Shown here one piece after another: positions 9,297 through 16,182 of a stretch of DNA of 61,146 bases. The DNA comes from Bacteroidetes bacterium ADurb.Bin145 (GTDB lineage Bacteria > Bacteroidota > Bacteroidia > Bacteroidales > VadinHA17), in assembly GCA_002070505.1 (NCBI GenBank), contig MWDJ01000018.1, positions 1-61,146 of the forward strand, given 5' to 3'. The notes under the pieces are model-generated. The model ran no database searches. It saw nothing but the letters and a program-made list of their open reading frames with translations, and was not told where the DNA came from. Position 1 is the first letter of the stretch; each line of letters begins with the position of its first letter. The position numbers and the translations under genes were made by a program.

Positions 9297-9439
9297 AAAG
9301 GAATTATTTATGCAAAACTATCGATTCAAAGAATTCAGCCATCATTTTTAGCCGGGTTTCTTTTAATTAATCAATTAAGGTTGTCAATAATGATGTTCAG
9401 GCTTATCACAATAATTTACTTTTGAAACCAGCATTTCAT

Positions 9440-9470
9440 TTTGGATATTGAAAAAAAATCACGACCTTTG
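9440..9470 (+). promoter_or_regulatory. Predicted Bacteroidota-type promoter for TM1266-like/TonB operon
   Basis: TTTG at 9440-9443, a 19-bp spacer, then GACCTTTG at 9463-9470. This matches the Bacteroidota consensus TTTG-N19-TAnnTTTG with one mismatch. Transcription would begin near 9477. Confidence 0.45.
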
Positions 9471-9476
9471 TGAAAT

Positions 9477-9587
9477 AATTAACAGAAGGCCTGTGAGGTC
9501 TGAGAAGTGTTCCGGATGGCATCAGATGGTAATTCGGGAATTCAAGGACAAGCAGGTTAAAGATCAATCTAACCCGGAGGTATTCTG
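9477..9587 (+). promoter_or_regulatory. Possible structured 5' leader
   Basis: The predicted leader of about 110 nt can close on itself: GGCCTG near 9490 pairs with CAGGTT near 9552 (two G-U pairs), and TTCCG pairs with CGGGAA inside it, with a bulged G. A strong Shine-Dalgarno sequence (GGAGG, 9576-9580) sits 7 nt before the start codon. I could not match it to TPP, cobalamin or Moco riboswitch consensus. Confidence 0.3.
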
Positions 9588-9842
9588 ATGGAAAAGAGAG
9601 TTGGATCAGTAATTATCCTGATTGAGACACACGAGAACGTTCAGCAGCTGAACGAGATCATTTCAAAGCATTCGCAAATCATTATCGGACGCCTAGGCCT
9701 GCCACGAAGCACCGGCCAGAGCCTCATTTCTCTTGTTCTTGAAGGTACCACCGATCAGATTGGTTCACTTACGGGCCAGTTGGGCCGTTTAAGCGGAATT
9801 CAGATTAAGTCGGTACTTTTAAAGAACATGAAAGATGAATAG
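9588..9842 (+). CDS. TM1266-like ACT-domain regulator
   Basis: An 84-residue protein resembling the TM1266 family, named the iron-only hydrogenase system regulator. It is an ACT-like fold that opens with a VGSVIILIETHENVQQLN strand-helix and has the central IIIGRLGLPR and SLISLVLEGTTDQIGSLTGQ segments. Its start has a clear GGAGG site. The last 8 bases overlap the start of the TonB receptor gene, so the two are translationally coupled. In other genomes the family sits beside hydrogenase maturation genes; here it is linked to an uptake system, so it probably senses a small ligand or controls receptor expression. No hydrogenase gene is in the window. Confidence 0.75.
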   Translation: MEKRVGSVIILIETHENVQQLNEIISKHSQIIIGRLGLPRSTGQSLISLVLEGTTDQIGSLTGQLGRLSGIQIKSVLLKNMKDE

Positions 9843-12261
9843 ATTTTGGTTTTTAAATGCTTTTTTCGCACTTGTTTTTTCACTAAACTCATTCGGACAG
9901 AAATATCTTCTTCAGGGTGTTGTCCGTGATTCAGTAAATAACAAAACTATAGAAAGTGTCGTAGCCCAGGTGATGCCTGTCGGCGTCACGAATACAGCAA
10001 TGCTTAATGAGGTTTCCGATGTACGGGGCCGCTTTGCATTTTCATTGCCTGCAGGCAGATATCTTCTGGCTGTGAAGATACTGGGCTATACTCCCCTTGT
10101 TCGTGAAATAAGTATCAGCAGCGATATAGAACTGGAATTTCTACTGTCACCGCAGACAATAAGTCTTGGAGAAGTGGAGGTTACAAGTCTGATTGTCCAC
10201 CGTAAGGTAAGGGATCTGCCAACCCCGATAACTGTCGTACCGTCATATAAATACAATAAGCTGTCAGCCATTACACTTTCCAATGTCCTTGCATCTGAAC
10301 CGGGTATATCTATGGGTAATGATGGGGTATGGTCCACTAATATAAATATCCGCGGATTCAACGAAAGCCGTCTTGTCACGTTGATTGATGGTAACCGGGT
10401 GGAAACAGCGACTGATCTGACTGCTTCACTCAGCATGACTGATGTTAACGATATCGAAAGAGTCGAAGTTGTTAAAGGTGCTCAGTCGTCTCTTTATGGC
10501 ACCGGTGCCATGGGAGGAATTGTTAATATAATTACAAAAGAGGGACATTTTTCAGAAAAGCCTTATTTCTCAGGAAATATTATCTCCGGCTTTGCTTCCG
10601 CCAACAAGCTTTTTATGAATCATGCAGATATAAATACAGGCTCAGATAAATGGTATCTGAGGTTAAGTGGTGCATACGGTAAAGCAGATGATATACGGAC
10701 ACCTGAAGGCGTTCTGCCAAACAGCCAGTTCACGACAAGCAACATAACTGCAAAGGTTGGAGTGAAGCCTCTTGAAAATCATATCTTCAATCTTCAATAC
10801 CAGCGCAACTGGTCTACCGATGTTGGCATTCCAGGGGGCAGTGCTTTCCCGGGGCCTGCAACAGCTACATATACAGATATAGGAAGGCAGCTGCTGGCTG
10901 CAGGTTATGAGATAAAGAATATCGGAGCAAAACTTGAATCTTTAAAACTTAGATATTTTTTACAGTATATTCAACGTGATGTCGCTCTGTATCCCAATAC
11001 TGTGACTCTTAATCCTACTCCTACAGGCTCACAACGAATTACTCCGGGGCTCGTTACCCCGATCGGAGATCATTTTACCCAGGGTGGTAAGCTGCAGAGT
11101 ACATGGAACCTTTCTGACAAAAACACCCTTATTGCCGGACTGGATCTATGGTCCCGCAAGCTTTATACTGAACGTACGAAGAATATTACTGTGGAAGTTT
11201 TGAATTCCCAGGGTGCTGTTGTAAAAACCAATAATCTCGTTCGTGGAGAAACTCCAATACCTGAGTCATCATTTACAAGTACAGGGGTATTTATTCAGGA
11301 TGAGTCACAGATGCTTGATGACAAGCTGACGCTTATAGCCGGCGGCCGGATTGATGGGATAAGAGTTAAGAACGAACGGGGGTTTGATATCGACTATCTG
11401 ATAACCAATGGAGTGAGGAACGACACACCTCCTAATCAGCGTATAACATTTGAAAAGAGCAGCAAAAGCAGCATCTCGTGGAGCGCCAATACCGGCATGC
11501 TGTACAGCCTGTTTAAAGAAACGGACCTGTCATTTAATCTGGCCCGCTCATTCAGGGCGCCATCTCTTGAAGAACGATTCAAATATATTGATCTTGGGAA
11601 TTATGTCCGGCTTGGTAATATAAACCTCAAACCAGAGAACGGTTATTCTGCTGATATCGGATTAAGGATGTGGAAGACACGATTTACCTTTCAGGCGGAT
11701 ATTTTCGCAAACAGGATACTGAACATGATAGTTGAGGCACCTGGTGAATTCATATATACAATTAATACAGGAACTTCGGAAGGGCTCATAGATACTCTAC
11801 CTGCACTTGTCAATACAAATGTCAGCAAAGCTCTGCTTTATGGTTTTGATTTTGGATTTCAATATAATTTTTATTCTGATCTTGTATTATTCGGCACCGG
11901 ATCCTATGTCCGTGGGAAAGACACTGAAGCCAGGGTCAGCCTTCCTCAGATACCTCCTCTCAGCGGCCGGCTCGGAATCCGCTATACGTATAATAAAATA
12001 GGTTCAGCTGAACTGACAGTAGTAGGAGCCTCAAAACAGGATAAGATAGCGGAAGGAGAAACAGAAACCGGTGGATTTACGAGGCTTGACCTTGCTCTGA
12101 GTTCAACATCGATAAGCCTGGGCATTACCAAACTGCAGGTTTATGCAGGAATTGACAACATAACCGACAGGAGTTACACAAGCCATCTTTCGACGAACAG
12201 AGGAAATATCAGCGTTGAACCTGGACGTAATATCTATCTAAGGATGAATCTGGCTTTTTGA
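9835..12261 (+). CDS. TonB-dependent outer-membrane receptor
   Basis: An 808-residue protein with a signal peptide ending near SFGQ. It has a CarboxypepD_reg-like domain (about residues 25-105), a plug domain (NVLASEPGIS, INIRGFNESR, VEVVKGAQSSLYGTGAMGG) and a 22-strand barrel ending in an aromatic residue (RMNLAF). There is no SusD-like partner, so it more likely takes up a small cofactor, metal complex or vitamin-like ligand than a glycan. It overlaps the TM1266-like gene and is divergent from an NMT1/TauA-type ABC importer, which could complete transport through the inner membrane. Confidence 0.92.
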   Translation: MNRFWFLNAFFALVFSLNSFGQKYLLQGVVRDSVNNKTIESVVAQVMPVGVTNTAMLNEVSDVRGRFAFSLPAGRYLLAVKILGYTPLVREISISSDIELEFLLSPQTISLGEVEVTSLIVHRKVRDLPTPITVVPSYKYNKLSAITLSNVLASEPGISMGNDGVWSTNINIRGFNESRLVTLIDGNRVETATDLTASLSMTDVNDIERVEVVKGAQSSLYGTGAMGGIVNIITKEGHFSEKPYFSGNIISGFASANKLFMNHADINTGSDKWYLRLSGAYGKADDIRTPEGVLPNSQFTTSNITAKVGVKPLENHIFNLQYQRNWSTDVGIPGGSAFPGPATATYTDIGRQLLAAGYEIKNIGAKLESLKLRYFLQYIQRDVALYPNTVTLNPTPTGSQRITPGLVTPIGDHFTQGGKLQSTWNLSDKNTLIAGLDLWSRKLYTERTKNITVEVLNSQGAVVKTNNLVRGETPIPESSFTSTGVFIQDESQMLDDKLTLIAGGRIDGIRVKNERGFDIDYLITNGVRNDTPPNQRITFEKSSKSSISWSANTGMLYSLFKETDLSFNLARSFRAPSLEERFKYIDLGNYVRLGNINLKPENGYSADIGLRMWKTRFTFQADIFANRILNMIVEAPGEFIYTINTGTSEGLIDTLPALVNTNVSKALLYGFDFGFQYNFYSDLVLFGTGSYVRGKDTEARVSLPQIPPLSGRLGIRYTYNKIGSAELTVVGASKQDKIAEGETETGGFTRLDLALSSTSISLGITKLQVYAGIDNITDRSYTSHLSTNRGNISVEPGRNIYLRMNLAF

Positions 12262-12409
12262 GTATTCTTTGTTATGTTTAGAGTAATTTTTTACCAAATT
12301 ATTTAGTGAGGGCATAACTAATTAGTCTGATAATTATTTTCAATGAGATGTTTTTCAATGATTTCTAAAAATATTTGACTTATTGTCAGCGATTTATAAC
12401 AATATTTGA

Positions 12410-13366
12410 ATGCGTTTATTCAAACCGGAAGTCTTCCAGGGCAGCCTGAGAAAGAAAAATTATTTTGAAGGATGGTATTTTAAGCAGGTAACTGGTGACT
12501 TATCGCATACTATCGCTATTATACCGGGAATTTCAATTGTGAAAAATGATTCCCATGCCTTTATCCAGGTAATGGACAGCTCTAATGGCTTCACAGATTA
12601 CATAAGATATCCGCTTGAAGAATTCAGATGGGAGGAGAAGGAATTTTCAGTTAAAGTCGGGTCGTCTGAGTTTAGCCGACATGAGATGATTCTCGACATC
12701 AGGTCAGAAAGGACGAAACTGGTCGGGAAAGTAACTTTCAGGAATGATGTGGCATATCCAAAAAGTTTATTTGCTCCCGGTATTATGGGCTGGTACTCAT
12801 TCGTTCCTTTCATGGAATGTAACCATGGAATAGTATCGGTCAGCCATGATCTTTCAGGAAGTATCTCACTGAATAATAATATCATAAATTTCGAAGGAGG
12901 TAAAGGATATATTGAGAAGGACTGGGGAGTGTCATTCCCGGAGGCATGGATATGGGTGCAGAGCAATAATTTCAGCGGTCACGACACTTCATTCATGCTT
13001 TCAATTGCCAAGATACCCTGGATGGGAAGATTCTTTATAGGATTGATCTCGTTCCTGTATCTTAATAATAAGTTCTACCTTTTCAGCACTTATAACGGAT
13101 CTGTATTTTCAGATATTCAGAATAATAAAGACACACTTTATCTAACTCTTCTGAATAAAACTCACAAACTCAGGATCAGGATCATCAAAAACTCATTCTG
13201 TGACCTCAAAGCGCCATTAGCAGGTGAAATGTCGAGAAGGATAAAAGAGAGCATCGATTCGGAGGTTTATCTTCAGTTGTTTAGTATTTCCGGTGAATCA
13301 CTATATGAAGGGACAGGTAAAAGTGTCGGACTTGAAATAACAGAAGAGATATTCAAATATTTCTAA
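12410..13366 (+). CDS. Tocopherol cyclase-like protein
   Basis: A 318-residue soluble protein with no signal peptide. Its N-terminal KNYFEGWYFK motif (residues 16-25) and later GYIEKDWGVSFPEAWIW segment are the marks of the tocopherol cyclase-like family, a split-barrel fold related to lipocalin-type hydroxysteroid proteins. Bacteria without tocopherol also carry members, so the plant reaction should not be assumed. It stands alone, with a palindromic repeat element downstream. A role in modifying a quinone or other hydrophobic ligand is inference. Confidence 0.82.
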   Translation: MRLFKPEVFQGSLRKKNYFEGWYFKQVTGDLSHTIAIIPGISIVKNDSHAFIQVMDSSNGFTDYIRYPLEEFRWEEKEFSVKVGSSEFSRHEMILDIRSERTKLVGKVTFRNDVAYPKSLFAPGIMGWYSFVPFMECNHGIVSVSHDLSGSISLNNNIINFEGGKGYIEKDWGVSFPEAWIWVQSNNFSGHDTSFMLSIAKIPWMGRFFIGLISFLYLNNKFYLFSTYNGSVFSDIQNNKDTLYLTLLNKTHKLRIRIIKNSFCDLKAPLAGEMSRRIKESIDSEVYLQLFSISGESLYEGTGKSVGLEITEEIFKYF

Positions 13367-13447
13367 GAATATTGATTATCAGAAATCGGAAGGCCATCTG
13401 AGGTCAACACTTTATGTACATCTTTTTTAATTCTCTTTCTAAAGAGG

Positions 13448-13670
13448 GAAATCCCTCACTCGTCAATCCTTCGCAAACCCTCAGGATTGACTCGATCGGG
13501 ATGACACGGTCTCTTTAGGGACAAGGGGGAATGAGGCAGGGCGTTTTGATTCAAATTCTTTTTCTTGTAACGACTTATCAACAAAACGCCCTGCCTCATT
13601 CCCCCTACTACAAACAAAGACACCGTGTCATTCCGAATCCCGATTCATCGTGATGAGGAATCTCCTTCCT
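13448..13670. repeat. Nested palindromic repeat element, copy A
   Basis: The inner stem is a perfect 25-bp inverted repeat, 13524-13548 with 13582-13606, core GAGGCAGGGCGTTTTG. It encloses a 33-bp centre starting ATTCAAATT. Outer arms GGGATGACACGGT (13498-13510) and ACCGTGTCATTCC (13622-13634) match at 12 of 13 positions. The outermost flanks (ATCCCTCACTCG and GATGAGGAATCTCC) also resemble each other in inverted orientation. Related copies lie near 31.4 and 59.2 kb. No transposase is encoded, so it is a MITE-like or REP-like element. It fills most of the gap between 13367 and 13781. Confidence 0.8.
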
Positions 13671-13781
13671 CACAACAGCATCTATTCTGAAAAAAATACA
13701 AAACGCTGCAGCGTTTCAGAGTCCTGCTGCGTATCAGTATTGTATTCTAAACCTAAAACAAAATTTTTAAAAGATAATCAT

Positions 13782-15026
13782 ATGCAAAATAACGTAATAC
13801 TATTATTAGCAGGAGTGGCAGTAGCTGCTTTTGCCGGCTCATGTTCAAAGAATGAGAATTCTGAGCCCGATCTGACCCCAAAGAACATTACGCTCACTGC
13901 AATGGCACCTCAGGCAATTGAGAGCAGCAATGAGTTTGGTATCGAGCTATTCACAAAGGTAGCTGTATCTGAAGATAAGAATCTTATGTTTTCTCCACTC
14001 AGTGCAAGTACTGCGCTGACAATGCTTCTTAACGGATGCGGTGGGGATACCTATACACAATTGCAGGGGACACTTAAGTACCCGTCCGGAATGACGATAA
14101 GCGATATCAACGAAGCCTATAAGAGCCTTGTTGAACAACTGCTTAACGCCGATCCAAAAGTTAAGCTTGCACTCGCAAATGCAATTTTTTACCGTACCGG
14201 GTTTGTCGTCAAGGACCCTTTCCTGAATGTCATGAACAATGATTACAAGGCTTATATAAAAGGGCTCGATTTCAGTGCCCCGTCAGCGCTTACTACAATC
14301 AATAAATGGGCCAGCGACAATACAAACGGAAAGATTCCCGAAGTGCTGAAGGAAATATCAGGCCAGGCAGTAATGTTCATAATGAACGCTCTTTATTTCA
14401 ATGGTGACTGGAGCTACCAGTTTGATAAATCACTGACACAGGACTGTCCTTTCTATCCCAATGGCGGAAGTACAGTTAATGTCAGCACTATGAACGGAGA
14501 AGTGGGTTCGAAAACTGTTAACGGTAATGGTTTCAAGGCCATTGAAATGCCTTATGGCCGCACAAATTTCACAATGATTGTGATAGTCCCTGATGAAACC
14601 CTGAGTGACTTTTATCCTTCTTTTACACCCACATCATGGGATCAGCTCACAACTAATCTTGATCAGATCCCTGAGTTCGGAAAAAGGAAAGTATTTATGC
14701 CGAAGTTCAAATTCTCATATGAAAAGTATCTCAATGATCAATTAGGGAGTATGGGAATGGTTGATGCATTCATCCCATTCCAGGCTGACTTGTCAGGGAT
14801 CTCGGACGCATCAATATATGTCAGTTTCGTAAAGCAGAACACTTTCGTTGAGGTTGATGAAGAGGGAACTGAAGCTGCAGCAGTAACGACTATTGGCATC
14901 GATGTAACCAGCATGCCATCAGAACCACCTCAGTTCGTTATTGACAAGTCATTCATTTTTGCTATACGCGAAAGAACAACGAATACACTGATGTTCATTG
15001 GGCAGGTTGTGTGCCCGGAGGAGTAA
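13782..15026 (+). CDS. Serpin lipoprotein
   Basis: A serine/cysteine-protease inhibitor of the serpin family, 414 residues from the ATG at 13782. A longer frame from 13650 runs through the repeat element and is rejected. The signal peptide ends at the lipobox AGSC, so it is a membrane-anchored lipoprotein. The hinge reads VDEEGTEAAAVT, the pattern of inhibitory rather than non-inhibitory serpins. The predicted scissile region is around Thr-Ser-Met, in a loop slightly longer than in alpha-1-antitrypsin. A secreted protease gene lies 1.2 kb downstream; because that is a metalloprotease the serpin would not be its direct inhibitor. Protection against other or host proteases is inferred. Confidence 0.93.
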   Translation: MQNNVILLLAGVAVAAFAGSCSKNENSEPDLTPKNITLTAMAPQAIESSNEFGIELFTKVAVSEDKNLMFSPLSASTALTMLLNGCGGDTYTQLQGTLKYPSGMTISDINEAYKSLVEQLLNADPKVKLALANAIFYRTGFVVKDPFLNVMNNDYKAYIKGLDFSAPSALTTINKWASDNTNGKIPEVLKEISGQAVMFIMNALYFNGDWSYQFDKSLTQDCPFYPNGGSTVNVSTMNGEVGSKTVNGNGFKAIEMPYGRTNFTMIVIVPDETLSDFYPSFTPTSWDQLTTNLDQIPEFGKRKVFMPKFKFSYEKYLNDQLGSMGMVDAFIPFQADLSGISDASIYVSFVKQNTFVEVDEEGTEAAAVTTIGIDVTSMPSEPPQFVIDKSFIFAIRERTTNTLMFIGQVVCPEE

Positions 15027-15240
15027 GGCAAGGGGCAGGGAGCAGGGAGCCGAAGAAAGGGAGACAGAGGAGAGGCGAGGAGCAACGCGACGAAGTTCCG
15101 CACAGCGGAAGGGCGATAGGGTGAGGGGGAGACAAGGAGCAACGCGACGAAGTTCCGTAAGGCGGAAGGGTGAGGGTGTGAAGAGAGTTCTACGAAAATC
15201 AGCGATCCCGATAGCTATCGGATCTCCGGGAAAGTCAGAA
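15027..15240. repeat. Purine-rich intergenic repeats and short palindromes
   Basis: A 23-nt sequence containing AGCAACGCGACGAAGTTCCG occurs twice (15078-15100 and 15135-15157). Each copy is followed by a small hairpin-prone segment (CCGCACAGCGG and CCGTAAGGCGG). A perfect palindrome CCGATAGCTATCGG lies at 15208-15221. The DNA is G-rich and unlike the AT-rich genes that follow. Reading frames across it (such as 14998-15249) are low-complexity and not accepted. Confidence 0.6.
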
Positions 15241-15295
15241 GAAAGATAGTTGGAGACTGATTAATGAGCACTTAAAACAAAGAACAATAACAATT

Positions 15296-15391
15296 ATGAA
15301 ACCCACATGTATCAAATACACAAACACATATGTATATAATTTTGAATCATGTGGGTTCCATCAGACCTTTAAAATCAAAATTATATACTGA
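15296..15391 (+). CDS. Candidate leader peptide ORF (copy 1), coupled to downstream lipoprotein
   Basis: A 31-codon frame starting MKPTCIKYTNTYV and ending FKIKIIY. Its TGA overlaps the ATG of the next gene (TGATG). Nearly the same sequence lies directly before the beta-helix gene at 34311. Between copies there are four substitutions, two of them synonymous, and one 21-bp in-frame insertion. The nucleotide sequence also forms a 10-bp stem (AACCCACATG with CATGTGGGTT). It is either a true leader peptide or an RNA/DNA element that happens to stay open. Confidence 0.45.
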   Translation: MKPTCIKYTNTYVYNFESCGFHQTFKIKIIY

Positions 15392-15759
15392 TGAAAAGAG
15401 TTATGTTTATCGTTTTTATCATACAATCTTTATGTCTTGGATCGTGTGAAAAGAAGATCCCCTCTGCATGTAACGTTGAAAATCCGATTGAGAATATTCA
15501 ATGGTTAAAAGAAGAAGTCGAAAAAGCAGGTATCACTAATTATCCTCTGCAGGTATATTCATTCTATTTTGAAAACAGGGAGCTTTTATTAATAGATGAA
15601 GAATTCGGCTGGTATATTAAGGATTGTTGTGGTAACCTGGTTTGTCATCAGGGGGATTTTGAAGGAGACTGTAGTAAAGAAATTATTCAAGCCACCTCAG
15701 ACAAGACACTTATTTATGAATGCAATACAGATATTCATGATCCTGATCCAAAAAAGTAA
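15391..15759 (+). CDS. Small Cys-rich lipoprotein (tandem copy 1)
   Basis: A 122-residue lipoprotein with lipobox LGSC. The mature part has NPIENIQWLKEEVEKAG, a tyrosine-rich YSFYFENRELLLI strand and a Cys-rich core (DCCGNLVCHQGDFEGDC). This resembles a family of small Bacteroidota lipoproteins of unknown function with a (D/N)P-x-E-x(2)-WLKE motif. It begins at the TGATG junction with the leader ORF. A near-identical paralogue follows 45 bp downstream, then an M4 protease. A protease-inhibitor or surface-binding role is suggested by context only. The DNA is visibly more AT-rich than the serpin gene. Confidence 0.75.
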   Translation: MKRVMFIVFIIQSLCLGSCEKKIPSACNVENPIENIQWLKEEVEKAGITNYPLQVYSFYFENRELLLIDEEFGWYIKDCCGNLVCHQGDFEGDCSKEIIQATSDKTLIYECNTDIHDPDPKK

Positions 15760-15804
15760 TAATTAAGCCATGAAAAAATTAATAACCTAACATTGTTTAG
15801 AATT

Positions 15805-16170
15805 ATGAAAAGAGTTATGTTTTTCGTTTTTATCATACAATCTTTATGTCTTGGATCGTGTGAAAAGAAGATCCCCTCTGCATGTAACGTTGAAAATCCG
15901 ATTGAGAATATTCAATGGTTAAAAGAAGAAGTCGAACAAGCAGGTACCACTTATTATCATCTACAGGTTTATTCATTCTATTTTGAAAACAGGGAGCTTT
16001 TATTAATAAATAAAGAAGGATACTACTGGTGTATTAAAGATTGTTGTGGTAACCTAATATGTCATCAGGGGGATTTTGAAGGAGACTGTAGTGATGAAAT
16101 TATTCGAGCCACCTCAGACAAGACACTTATTTATGAATACAATACAAGTATTTATGACCCAAAAAAGTAA
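15805..16170 (+). CDS. Small Cys-rich lipoprotein (tandem copy 2)
   Basis: A 121-residue tandem duplicate of the preceding lipoprotein. The first 47 residues are almost identical, including the LGSC lipobox and the NPIENIQWLKEEVE motif, while the middle and C-terminus have diverged (YYWCIKDCCGNLICHQ). The ATG at 15805 is used; an in-frame TTG at 15793 adds four residues and is less likely. The close similarity of the first 140 bases points to recent duplication. The M4 protease gene starts 12 bp downstream. Confidence 0.75.
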   Translation: MKRVMFFVFIIQSLCLGSCEKKIPSACNVENPIENIQWLKEEVEQAGTTYYHLQVYSFYFENRELLLINKEGYYWCIKDCCGNLICHQGDFEGDCSDEIIRATSDKTLIYEYNTSIYDPKK

Positions 16171-16182
16171 TAATTAAAAACC

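Noticed and set aside
9480-9560. TPP (THI-box) riboswitch, suggested by CTGAGA and the NMT1-like transporter
   Set aside because: The second conserved half of the TPP aptamer is missing and the order of motifs does not match.
13524-13606. Rho-independent terminator as the explanation of the palindromic element
   Set aside because: The stem is too long, lacks a T-run and is dispersed with conserved centre and flanks, so it is a repeat family rather than a simple terminator.
13650-13781. N-terminal extension of the serpin
   Set aside because: It translates the repeat element; the lipoprotein signal peptide starts at 13782 and gives a proper start.
14930-15249. Low-complexity frames on both strands after the serpin
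   Set aside because: Produced by purine-rich repeats; no conserved protein features.
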